DNA from: Cavia porcellus
Lineage: Eukaryota > Chordata > Mammalia > Rodentia > Caviidae
DNA: 64,000 bases
Assembly: GCF_034190915.1 (NCBI RefSeq)
Contig: NW_026947636.1
Coordinates: forward strand, 62,001-126,000
Direction of reading: 5' to 3'
Position 1 is the stretch's first letter. The number at the start of each line of letters is the position of its first letter. This document shows, piece after piece, positions 25,373 through 37,451 of this stretch. A model generated the notes under the pieces. It did not search any database. It saw only the letters and a list, made by a program, of their open reading frames with translations, and had not been told where the DNA came from. A program made the position numbers and the translations under genes.

Positions 25373-27720
25373 GCGATGTTTTTCAGAAACCTATCCTACA
25401 TTGCCACTGCATGTTCCCTGACCTCCCCATGCTGACCACCCAGCGGTGCTTTTCTCCAACCTACATTGCCACTCACTGCCTATCCTAATTCAGACCCTCC
25501 GATTCACACCACCCGTGATGTTTTTCTCACTCCTACTAGTCAATGTAATGTAACACAAACCCATACAATGCGCACCAGCCCGCGATGTTTTTCAGAAACC
25601 TATCCTACATTGCCACTGCATGTTCCCTGACCTCCCCATGCTGACCACCCCGCGGTGCTTTTCTCCATCCTACATTGCCACTCACTGCCTATCCTAATTC
25701 AGACCCTCCGTTGCACACCACCCCGTGACGTTTTTCTCACTCCCAATAGTGAATGTAATGTAACACACACCCATACAATGCGCACCACCCCGTGATGTTT
25801 TTCTCACTCCTACTAGTGAATGTAATGTAACACACACCCATACAATGCGCACCACCCCTCGATGTTTTTCAGAAACCTATCCTACATTGCCACTGCATGT
25901 TCCCTCACCTCCCCATGCTGACCACCCCGCGGTGCTTTTCTCCATCCTACATTGCCACTCACTGCCTCTCCTTATTCAGACCCTACGATTCACACCACCC
26001 CGTGATGATTTTCTCACTCCTACTTGTGAATGTAATGTAACACACACCCATACAATGCTCACCACCCCGTGATGTTTTTCTCACTCCTACTAGTGAATGT
26101 AATGTAACACACACCCATACAATGCGCAACAGCCCGTGATGTTTTATTCACTCCTACTAGTGAATGTAATGTAACACACACCTATACAATGCGCACCACC
26201 CCGTCATGTCTTTCTCACTCCTACTAGTGAATGTAATGTAACACACTCCCATACAATGCGCACCACCCCGCGATATTTTTCAGAAACCTATCCTACTTTG
26301 CCACTGCATGTTCCCTGACCTCCCCATGCTGACCACCCCGCGGTGCTTTTCTCCATCCTACATTGCCACTCACTTCCTACCCTAATTCAGACCCTCAGAT
26401 TCACACCACCCCGTGATGTTTTTCTCACTCCTACTAGTGAATGTAATGTAACACACACCCATACAATGCGCACCTCCCCGTGATGTTTTTCTCACTCCTA
26501 CTAGTGAATGTAATGAAACACACACCCATACAATGCGCACCACCCCGCGATGTTTTTCAGAAACCTATCCTACATTGCCACTGCATGTTCCCTGACCTCC
26601 CCATGCTGACCACCCCGCGGTGCTTTTCTCCATCCTACATTGCCACTCACTGCCTATCCTAATTCAGAACCTGAGATTCACACCACCCCGTGATGTTTTT
26701 CTCACACCTACTAGTGAATGTAATGTAACACACACCCATACAATGCGCACCACCCTGCGATGTTTTTCAGGAACCTATCATACTTTGCCACTGCATGTTC
26801 CCTGACCTCCCCATGCTGACCACCCCGCGGTGCTTTTCTCCATCCTACATTGCCACTCACTGCCTATCCTAATTCAGACCCTCCGATTCACACCACCCCG
26901 TGATGTTTTTCTCACTCCTACTAGTGAATGTAGTGTAACACACACCCATACAATGCGCACCACCCCATGATGTTTTATTCACTCCTACGAGTGAATGTAA
27001 TGTAACACACACCCATACAATGTGCACCACCCCGTGATGTCTTTCTCACTCCTACTAGTGAATGTAATGTAACACACACCTATACAATACGCACCACCCC
27101 GCGATGTTTTTGAGAAACCTATCCTACATTGCCACTGCATGTTCCCTGACCTACCCATGCTGACCACCCCGCGGTGCTTTCTCCATCCTACATTGCCACT
27201 CACTGCCTATCCTAATTCAGACCCTCCGATTCACACCACCCCGTGATGTTTTTCTCACTCCTACTAGTGAATGTAATGTAACACATACCCATACAATGCG
27301 CACCTCCCCGTGATGTTTTTCTCACTCCTACTAGTGAATGTAATGAAACACACACCCATACAATGCGCACCACCCCGCGATATTTTTCAGAAACCTATCC
27401 TACATTGCCACTGCATGTTCCCTGACCTCCCCATGCTGACCACCCCGCGGTGCTTTTCTCCATCCTACATTGCCACTCACTGCCTATCCTAATTCAGAAC
27501 CTGAGATTCACACCACCCCGTGATGTTTTCCCACACCTACTAGTGAATGTAATGTAACACACACCCATACAATGCGCACCACCCTGCGATGTTTTTCAGG
27601 AACCTATCATACTTTGCCACTGCATGTTCCCTGACTTCCCCATGCTGACCACCCCGCGGTGCTTTTCTCCATCCTACATTGCCACTCACTGCCTATCCTA
27701 ATTCAGACCCTCCGATTCAC
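25030..27720 (+). repeat. 2,691 bp higher-order repeat, copy 1
   Basis: This holds nine BC dimers and 21 A units (2,694 bp). Three visible 1 bp losses explain the difference: near 25512 (CACCCGTG), 27177 (GCTTTCTCC) and 27528 (GTTTTCCCACACC). The left part is the five-A cassette, followed by segments related to 21100-22900 at an offset of 4,276. It contains two related 830 bp blocks, described separately. Confidence 0.9.
26480..27309 (+). repeat. 830 bp sub-repeat (3 BC + 6 A), followed by a partial second copy to about 27720
   Basis: Sequence from 26480 reappears from 27310 at an offset of 830 bp. The shared markers are CACCTCCCCGTG, AATGTAATGAAAC, GAACCTGAGATTC and CAGGAACCTATC. Three BC dimers and six A units give 831 bp, and the short C opening near 27177 removes one base. 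The second copy has the private changes GCGATATTTTTC and GTTTTCCCACACC. It is cut off by the end of the 2,691 bp unit. Confidence 0.88.
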
Positions 27721-30411
27721 ACCACCCCGTGATGTTTTTCTCACTCCTACTTGTGAATGTAATGTAACACACACCCATACAATGCGCACCACCCCGTGAT
27801 GTTTTTCTCACTCCCTCAACTGAATGTAATGTAACACACACCTATACAATGTGCACCACCCCGTGATATCTTTCTCACTCCTAATAGTGAATGTAATGTA
27901 ACACACACCCATACAATGCGCACCACCCCGTGATGTTTTATTCACTCCTACTAGTGAATGTAATGTAACACACACCCATACAATGCGCACCACCCCGTGA
28001 TGTCTTTCTCACTCCTACTAGTGAATGTAATGTAACACACACCTATACAATGCGCACCACCCCGCGATGTTTTTCAGAAACCTATCCTACATTGCCACTG
28101 CATGTTCCCTGACCTCCCCATGCTGACCACCCTGCGGTGCTTTTCTCCAACCTACATTGCCACTCACTGCCTATCCTAATTCAGACCCTCCGATTCACAC
28201 CACCCGTGATGTTTTTCTCACTCCTACTAGTCAATGTAATGTAACACAAACCCATACAATGCGCACCACCCCGCGATGTTTTTCAGAAACCTATCCTACA
28301 TTGCCACTGCATGTTCCCTGACCTCCCCATGCTGACCACCCCGCGGTGCTTTTCTCCATCCTACATTGCCACTCACTGCCTATCCTAATTCAGACCCTCC
28401 GTTGCACACCACCCCGTGACGTTTTTCTCACTCCCAATAGTGAATGTAATGTAACACACACCCATACAATGCGCACCACCCCGTGATGTTTTTCTCACTC
28501 CTACTAGTGAATGTAATGTAACACACACCCATACAATGCGCACCACCCCTCGATGTTTTTCAGAAACCTATCCTACATTGCCACTGCGTGTTCCCTCACC
28601 TCCCCATGCTGACCACCCCGCGGTGCTTTTCTCCATCCTACATTGCCACTCACTGACTCTCCTTATTCAGACCCTCCGATTCACACCACCCCGTGATGAT
28701 TTTCTCACTCCTACTTGTGAATGTAATGTAACACACACCCATACAATGCTCACCACCCCGTGATGTTTTTCTCACTCCTACTAGTGAATGTAATGTAACA
28801 CACACCCATACAATGCGCAACAGCCCGTGATGTTTTATTCACTCCTACTAGTGAATGTAATGTAACACACACCTATACAATGCGCACCACCCCGTCATGT
28901 CTTTCTCACTCCTACTAGTGAATGTAATGTAACACACTCCCATACAATGTGCACCACCCCGCGATGTTTTTCAGAAACCTATCCTACTTTGCCACTGCAT
29001 GTTCCCTGACCTCCCCATGCTGACCACCCCGCGGTGCTTTTCTCCATCCTACATTGCCACTCACTTCCTACCCTAATTCAGACCCTCAGATTCACACCAC
29101 CCCGTGATGTTTTTCTCACTCCTACTAGTGAATGTAATGTAACACACACCCATACAATGCGCACCTCCCCGTGATGTTTTTCTCACTCCTACTAGTGAAT
29201 GTAATGAAACACACACCCATACAATGCGCACCACCCCGCGATGTTTTTCAGAAACCTATCCTACATTGCCACTGCATGTTCCCTGACCTCCCCATGCTGA
29301 CCACCCCGCGGTGCTTTTCTCCATCCTACATTGCCACTCACTGCCTATCCTAATTCAGAACCTGAGATTCACACCACCCCGTGATGTTTTTCTCACACCT
29401 ACTAGTGAATGTAATGTAACACACACCCATACAATGCGCACCACCCTGCGATGTTTTTCAGGAACCTATCATACTTTGCCACTGCATGTTCCCTGACCTC
29501 CCCATGCTGACCACCCCGCGGTGCTTTTCTCCATCCTACATTGCCACTCACTGCCTATCCTAATTCAGACCCTCCGATTCACACCACCCCGTGATGTTTT
29601 TCTCACTCCTACTAGTGAATGTAGTGTAACACACACCCATACAATGCGCACCACCCCATGATGTTTTATTCACTCCTACGAGTGAATGTAATGTAACACA
29701 CACCCATACAATGTGCACCACCCCGTGATGTCTTTCTCACTCCTACTAGTGAATGTAATGTAACACACACCTATACAATACGCACCACCCCGCGATGTTT
29801 TTGAGAAACCTATCCTACATTGCCACTGCATGTTCCCTGACCTACCCATGCTGACCACTCCGCGGTGCTTTCTCCATCCTACATTGCCACTCACTGCCTA
29901 TCCTAATTCAGACCCTCCGATTCACACCACCCCGTGATGTTTTTCTCACTCCTACTAGTGAATGTAATGTAACACATACCCATACAATGCGCACCTCCCC
30001 GTGATGTTTTTCTCACTCCTACTAGTGAATGTAATGAAACACACACCCATACAATGCGCACCACCCCGCGATATTTTTCAGAAACCTATCCTACATTGCC
30101 ACTGCATGTTCCCTGACCTCCCCATGCTGACCACCCCGCGGTGCTTTTCTCCATCCTACATTGCCACTCACTGCCTATCCTAATTCAGAACCTGAGATTC
30201 ACACCACCCCGTGATGTTTTCCCACACCTACTAGTGAATGTAATGTAACACACACCCATACAATGCGCACCACCCTGCGATGTTTTTCAGGAACCTATCA
30301 TACTTTGCCACTGCATGTTCCCTGACCTCCCAATGCTGACCACCCCGCGGTGCTTTTCTCCATCCTACATTGCCACTCACTGCCTATCCTAATTCAGACC
30401 CTCCGATTCAC
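27721..30411 (+). repeat. 2,691 bp higher-order repeat, copy 2
   Basis: This matches copy 1 at a constant offset of 2,691 and includes the same three 1 bp losses. Rare markers repeat, such as GTTGCACACC with GTGACGTTTTTC, CTCCCAATAGTG, and CTACGAGTG. Single-base differences occur, for example CACTGACTCTCC near 28654 in place of CACTGCCTCTCC. The right boundary lies in the C-A border near 30411, where the next A is ACTAGT-type with GTAGTGTAAC instead of At. Confidence 0.9.
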
Positions 30412-30830
30412 ACCACCCCGTGATGTTTTTCTCACTCCTACTAGTGAATGTAGTGTAACACACACCCATACAATGCGCACCACCCCATGATGTTTTATTC
30501 ACTCCTACGAGTGAATGTAATGTAACACACACCCATACAATGTGCACCACCCCGTGATGTCTTTCTCACTCCTACTAGTGAATGTAATGTAACACACACC
30601 TATAAAATACGCACCACCCCGCGATGTTTTTGAGAAACCTATCCTACATTGCCACTGCATGTTCCCTGACCTACCCATGCTGACCACCCCGCGGTGCTTT
30701 CTCCATCCTACATTGCCACTCACTGCCTATCCTAATTCAGACCCTCCGATTCACACCACCCCGTGATGTTTTTCTCACTCCTACTAGTGAATGTAATGTA
30801 ACACATACCCATACAATGCGCACCACCCCG
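29171..30830 (+). repeat. Tandem pair of 830/829 bp sub-repeats
   Basis: Copies run from 29171 to 30000 and from 30001 to about 30830. The offset is 830 bp, dropping to 829 bp after GTTTTCCCACACC near 30218. This is the counterpart of 26480-27720, but here the second copy is complete because the 2,691 bp unit boundary does not cut it. That makes it an 830 bp pair overlapping a 2,691 bp pair, so more than one period is superimposed on the same bases. Confidence 0.88.
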
Positions 30831-31522
30831 TGATGTTTTCTCACTCCTACTAGTGAATGTAATGTAACACACACCCATACAATGCGCACCACCCCGTGAT
30901 GTTTTTCTCACTCCTACTTGTGAATGTAATGTAATACACACCCATACAATGCGCACCACCCCGTGATGTTTTTCTCACTCCTACTAGTGAATGTAATGTA
31001 ACACACACCCATACAATGCGCACCACTCCTCGATGTTTTTCAGAAACCTATCCTACATTGTCACTGCATGTTCCCTGACCTCCAGATGCTGACCACCCCG
31101 CGGTGCTTTTCTCCATCCTACATTGCCACTCACTTCCTACCCTAATTCAAACCTTCAGATTCACACCACCCCGTGATGTTTTTCTCACTCCTACTAGTGA
31201 ATGTAATGTAACACACACCCATACAATGCGCATAACCCCGCGATGTTTTTCAGAAACCTATCCTACATGGCTACTGCATGTTCCCTGACCTCCCCATGCT
31301 GACCACCCCGCGGTGCTTTACTCCATCCTACATTGCCACTGACTGCCTCTCCTAATTCAGACCCTCCAATTCACACCACCCCGTGATGTTTTTCTCACTC
31401 CTACTTGTGAATGTAATGTAACACACACCCATACAATGCGCTCCACCCCGCGATGTTTTACAGAAACCTATCCTACATTGCCCCTGCAAGTTCCCTGACC
31501 TCCCCATGCTGACCACCCCGCG
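30412..31522 (+). repeat. Segment related to 22.6-23.8 kb with one A unit missing
   Basis: Markers follow the 22.6-23.8 kb order: the short C, CACATACCC, GATGTTTTCTCAC, an At unit, CATTGTCACTGC, CAAACCTTCAG, GCATAACCCCGCG, TACATGGCTAC and GCCCCTGCAAG. The offset is 7,796 near 30732 and 7,729 near 31523, a change of exactly 67 bp. One A unit before GCATAACCCCGCG is absent here. Confidence 0.82.
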
Positions 31523-32423
31523 GTGCTTTTCTCCATCCTACATTGCCACTCACTGCCTCTCCTAATTCAGACCCTCCGATTCACCCCACCCCGTGATGTT
31601 TTTCTCACTCCTACTTGTGAATGTAATGTAACACACACCCATACAATGCGCACAACCCCGCGATGTTTTACAGAAACCTATCCTACTTTGCCACTGCATG
31701 TTCCCTCACCTCCCCATGCTGACCACCCCGCGGTGCTTTTCTCCAAACTACATTGCCACTCACTGCCTATCCTAATTCAGACCCTCCGATTCACACCACC
31801 CCGTGATGTTTTTCTCACTCCTACTAGTGAATGTAATGTAACACACACCCATACAATGCGCAATAGCCCGTGATGTTTTATTCACTCCTACTAGTGAATG
31901 TAATGTAACACACACCTATACAATGCGCACCACCCCGTGATGTCTTTCTCACTCCTACTAGTGAATGTAATGTAACACACACCCATACAATGCGCACCAC
32001 CCCGCGATGTTTTTCAGAAACCTATCCTACATTGCCAATGCATGTTCCCTGACCTCCCCATTTTGACCACCCCGTGGTGCTTTTCTCCATCCTACATTCC
32101 CACTCACTGCCTATCCTAATTCAGACCCTCCGATTCACACCACCCCATGAAGTTTTTCTCACTCCTACTAGTGAATGTAATGTAACACACACCCATACAA
32201 TGCGCACCAGCCCGTGATGTTTTTCTCACTCCTACTAGTGAATGTAATGTAACACCCACCCATACAATGCGCACCACCACGTGATGTTTTTCAGAAACCT
32301 ATCCTATATTGCAACTGGATGTTCCCTGACCTCCCATGCTGACCACCCCGCGGTGCTTTTCTCCATCCTACATTGCCACTCACTGCCTATCCTAATTCAG
32401 ACCCTCCGATTCACACCACCGCG

Positions 32424-33531
32424 TGATGTTTTTCTCACTTCTACTAGTGAATGTAATGTAACACACTCCCGTACAATGCACACCACCCCATGATATTTTT
32501 CTCACTAATACTAGTGAATGTAATGTAACACACACCCATACAATGCGCACCACGCCGCGATGTTTTTCAGAAACCTATCCTACATTGCCACTGCATGTTC
32601 CCTGACCTCCCCATGCTGACCACCCCGCGGTGCTTTTCTTCATCCTACATTGCCACTCACTGCCTCTCCTAATTCAGACACTCCGATTCACACCACCCCG
32701 TGATGTTTTTCTCACTCCTACTAATGAATGTAATGAAACAAACACCCATACAATGCGCACCACCCCGCAATGTTTTTCTCACTCCTACTAGTGAATGTAA
32801 TGTAACAAACTCCCATGCAATGCGCACCACACCGTGATGTTTTTCTCACTCCTACTAGTGAATGTAATGTAACACACACCCATACAATGCGCACCACCCC
32901 GTGATGTTTTTCTAACTCCTACTAGTGAATGTAATGTAACACACAGCCATACAATGCGCACAAACCCGCGATATTTTTCCGAAACGTATCCTACATTGCC
33001 ACTGCATTTTCCCAGACCTCCCCATGCTGACCACCCCGCGGTGCTTGTCTCCATCCTACATTGCCACTCACTGCCTATCCTAATTCAGACCCTCCGATTC
33101 ACACCACCCCGTGATGTTTTTCTCACTCCTACTAGTGAATGTAATGTAAAACACACCCATACAATGCGCACCACCGCGCGATGTTTTTCAGAAAACTATC
33201 CAATATTGCCACTGCATGTTCCCTGACCTCCACATGCGGAGCACCCCGCGGTGCTTTTCTCTATCCTACATAGCCACTCACTGCCTATCCTAATTCAGAC
33301 CCTTCGTTTCACACCACCCCGTGATGTTTTTCTCACTCCTACTAGTGAATGTAATGTAACACACACCCATACAATGCGCACCACCACGTGATGTTTTTCA
33401 GAAATCTATCCTATATTGCAACTGGATGTTCCCTGACCTCCCCATGCTGACCACCCCGCGGTGCTTTTCTCCATCCTACATTGCCACTCACTGCCTATCC
33501 TAATTCAGACCCTCCGATTCACACCACCGCG
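32424..33531 (+). repeat. 1,108 bp segment (4 BC + 8 A), unusually diverged
   Basis: Length is exactly 4 x 143 + 8 x 67. Both ends abut similar BC dimers with TATATTGCAACTGGATG (32281 and 33389). The related locus at 44628 has only one such dimer. The segment carries many private changes not seen elsewhere in my reading: CTCACTAATACTAG near 32504, GCAATGTTTTTCTC near 32768, CACAGCCATAC near 32942, CATTTTCCCAGACC near 33006, AAAACTATCCAATATTG near 33191, and CATGCGGAGCACCCC near 33233. It looks older, or less homogenised, than its flanks. Confidence 0.85.
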
Positions 33532-33941
33532 TGATGTTTTTCTCACTCCTACTAGTGAATGTAATGTAACACACACCCATACAATGCGCACCACCCCGTG
33601 ATGTTTTTCTCACTCCTACTTGTGAATGTAATGTAACACACACCCATACAATGCGCACCACCCCGTGATGTTTTTCTCACTCCTACTAGTCAATGTAATG
33701 TAACACACACCCATACAGTGCGCACCACCCCTCGATGTTTTTCAGAAACCTATCCTACATTGCCACTGCATGTTCCCTGACCTCCCCATGCTGACCACCC
33801 CGCGGTGCTTTTCTCCATCCTACATTACCACTCACTGCCTATCCTAATTCAGACCCTGAGATTCACACCACACCGTGATGTTTTTCTCACTCCGACTAGT
33901 GAATGTAATGTAACACACACCCATACAATGCGCACCACCCT

Positions 33942-34761
33942 GCGATGTTTTACAGGAACCTATCATACTTTGACACTGCATGTTCCCTGACCTCCCCATG
34001 CTGACCACCCCGCGGTGCTTTTCTCCATCCTACATTGCCACTCACTGCCTATCCTAATTCAGACCCTCCGATTCACACCACCCCGTGATGTTTTTCTCAC
34101 TCCTACTAGTGAATGTAATGTAACACACACCCATACAATGCGCACCACCCCGTGATGTTTTTCTCACTCCTCAACTGAATGTAATGTAACAAACACCTAT
34201 ACAATGCGCACCACCCGTGATGTCTTTCTCACTCTTACTAGTGAATGTAATGTAACACACACCCATACAATGCGCACCACCCCGCGATGTTTTTCAGAAA
34301 CCTATCCTACATTGCCACTGCATGTTCCCTGACCTCCCCATGCTGACCACCCCGCGGTGCTTTTCTCCATCCTACATTGCCACTCACTGCCTTTCCTAAC
34401 TCAGACTCTCCGATTCACACCACCCCGTGATGTTTTTCTCACTCCTACTTGTGAATGTAATGTAACACACACCCATACAATGCGCACCACCCCGTGATGT
34501 TTTTCTCACTCCCTCAACTGAATGTAATGTAACACACACCTATACAATGCGCACCACCCCGTGATGTCTTTCTCACTCCTAATAGTGAATGTAATGTAAC
34601 ACACACACATACAATGCGCACCACCCCGTGATGTTTTATTCACTCCTACTAGTGAATGTAATGTAACACACACCCATACAATGCGCACCACCCCGTGATG
34701 TCTTTCTCACTCCTACTAGTGAATGTAATGTAACACACACCTATACAATGCGCACCACCCC
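33942..34761 (+). repeat. 822 bp module, site 4 (820 bp)
   Basis: Same unit order, two bases shorter: CACCCGTG before A2' and CTCCTCAACTG (a C lost) in A3' near 34169. The first B has GTTTTACAGGAACC. Confidence 0.87.
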
Positions 34762-36417
34762 GCGATGTTTTTCAGAAACCTATCCTACATTGCCACTGCA
34801 TGTTCCCTGACCTCCCCATGCTGACCACCCTGTGGTGCTTTTCTCCAACCTACATTGCCACTCACTGCCTATCCTAATTCAGACCCTCCGATTCACACCA
34901 CCCGTGATGTTTTTCTCACTCCTACTAGTCAATGTAATGTAACACACACCCATACAATGCGCACCACCCCGCGATGTTTTTCAGAAACCTATCCTACATT
35001 GCCACTGCATGTTCCCTGACCTCCCCATGCTGACCACCCCGCGATGCTTTTCTCCATCCTACATTGCCACTCACTGCCTATCCTAATGCAGACCCTCCGT
35101 TGCACACCACCCCGTGACGTTTTTCTCACTCCTACTAGTGAATGTAATGTAACACACACCCATACAATGCGCACCACCCCGTGATGTTTTTCTCACTCCT
35201 ACTAGTGAATGTAATGTAACACACACCCATACAATGCGCACCACCCCTCGATGTTTTTCAGAAACCTATCCTACATTGCCACTGCATGTTCCCTCACCTC
35301 CCCATGCTGACCACCCCGCGGTGCTTTTCTCCATCCTACATTGCCACTCACTTCCTATCCTAATTCAGACCCTCCGATTCAAACCACCCCGTGATGTTTT
35401 TCTCACTCCTACTAGTGAATGTAATGTAACACACACCCATACAATGCGCACCACCCCGTGATGATTTTCTCACTCCTACTAGTGAATGTAATGTAACACA
35501 CACCCATACAATGTGCACCACCCCGCGATGTTTTTCAGAAACCTATCCTACATTGCCACTGCATGTTCCCTGACCTCCCCATGATGACCACCCCGCGGTG
35601 CTTTTCTCCATCCTACATTGCCACTCACTGCCTATCCTAATTCATACCCTCCGATTCACACCTCCCCGTGATGTTTTTCTCACTCCTACTAGTGAATGTA
35701 ATGTAACACACACCCATACAATGCGCACCACCCCGTGATGTTTTTCTCACTCCTACTAGTCAATGTAATGTAACACACACCCATACAATGCGCATCACCC
35801 CGCGATGTTTTTCAGAAACCTATCCTACATGGCTACTGCATGTTCCCTGACCTCCCCATGCTGACCACCCCGCGGTGCTTTACTCCATCCTACATTGCCA
35901 CTCACTGCCTATCCTAATTCAGACGCTCCGATTCACACCACCCCGTGATGTTTTTCTCACTCCTACTAGTGAATGTAATGTAACACACACCCATACAATG
36001 CGCACCACCCCGCTATGCTTTTCAGAAACCTATCCTACTTTGCCACTGCATGTTCCCTGAACTCCCCATGCTGACCACCTCGCCTTGCTTTTCTCCATCC
36101 TACATTGCCACTCACTGCCTCTCCTAACTCAGACCCTCCGATTCACACCACCCCGTGATGTTTTTCTCACTCCTACTTGTGAATGTAATGTAACACACAC
36201 CCATACAATGCGCACCACCCGTGATGTTTTTCTCACTCCTCAACTGAATGTAATGTAACACACACCTATACAATGCGCACCACCTCGTGATGTCTTTCTC
36301 ACTCCTAATAGTGAATGTAATGTAACACAGACCCATACAATGCGCACCACCCCATGATGTTTTATTCACTCCTACTAGTGAATGTAATGTAACACACACC
36401 CATACAATGTGCACCAC

Positions 36418-37451
36418 CCCGTGATGTCTTTCTCACTCGTCCTAGTGAATGTAATGTAACACACACCTATACAATACGCACCACCCCGCGATGTTTTTCA
36501 GAAACCTATCCTACATTGCCACTGCATGTTCCCTGACCTCCCCATGCTGACCACCCCGCGGTGCTTTTCTCCATCCTACATGGCCACTCACTGCCTATCC
36601 TAATTCAGACCCTCCGATTCACACCACCCCGTGATGTTTTCTCACTCCTACTAGTGAATGTAATGTAACACATACCCATACAATGCGCACCACACCTTGA
36701 TGTTTTTCTCACTCCTACTAGTGAATGTAATGTAACACACACCCATACAATGCGCACCACCCCGTGATGTTTTTCTCACTCCTACTTGTGAATGTAATGT
36801 AACACACACCCATACAATGCGCACCACCCCGTGATGTTTTTCTCACTCCTACTAGTGAATGTAATGTAACACACACCCATACAATGCGCACCACCCCTCG
36901 ATGTTTTTCAGAAACCTATCCTACATTGCCACTGCATGTTCCCTGACCTCCCCATGCTGACCACCCCGCGGTGCTTTTCTCCATCCTACATTGCCACACA
37001 CTTCCTACCCTAATTCAGACCCTCGGATTCACACCACCCCGTGATGTTTTTCTCACTCCTACTAGCGAAAGTAATGTAACACACACCCATACAATGCGCA
37101 CCACCCCGTGATGTTTTTCTCACTCCTACTAGTGAATGTAATGTAACGCACACCCATACAATGCGCACCACCCCACGATATTTTTCAGAAACCTATCCTA
37201 CATTGTCACTGCATGTTCCCTGACCTCCCTATACTGACCACCCCACCGTGCTTTTCTCCATCCTACATTGCCACTCACTGCCTATCCTAATTCAGAACCT
37301 CCGATTCCCACCACCCCGTGATGTTTTTCTCACTCCTACTAGTGAATGTAATGTAACACACACCCATACAATGCGCACCACCACGTGATGTTTTTCTCAC
37401 TCCTACTAGTGAATGTAATGTAACACACACCCATACAATGCGCACCTCCCC
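36418..37451 (+). repeat. Linking segment before the 3,720 bp repeat
   Basis: Only A, B and C units are present. The distinctive markers are CCTCGGATTC and TAGCGAAAGTAATG near 37021-37080. These recur as a patch at 49661-49870. Another is a B-C pair with CCCACGATATTTTTC, CATTGTCACTGC, CCCTATACTGACC and CCCACCGTGC near 37170-37250, which I did not see elsewhere. The left part is a BC dimer with several A units, similar in order to 12.3-12.9 kb. Confidence 0.8.

Larger units (their letters stand above)
31523..36417 (+). repeat. Left partner of a long-range duplication with 43.9-47.5 kb
   Basis: The offset is 12,347 for 31523-32420, then about 11,240 for 33805-36060. Shared rare markers include GCGCAATAGCCC, CCCATTTTGACC, CCCATGAAGTTTTTC, TTGCAACTGGATG, CTCCGACTAGTG, GTTGCACACC, GATTCAAACC, CATACCCTCCGATTC and CTCGCCTTGC. 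The change in offset is the 1,108 bp segment 32424-33531, present here and absent there. To the left, 31523-31873 also matches 19585-19935 and 23794-24144. Confidence 0.87.

Noticed and set aside
32424..33531. Diverged island as a possible transposon insertion
   Set aside because: It is fully made of A, B and C units in register (4 BC + 8 A = 1,108 bp), with no terminal repeats or target duplication other than the satellite itself.
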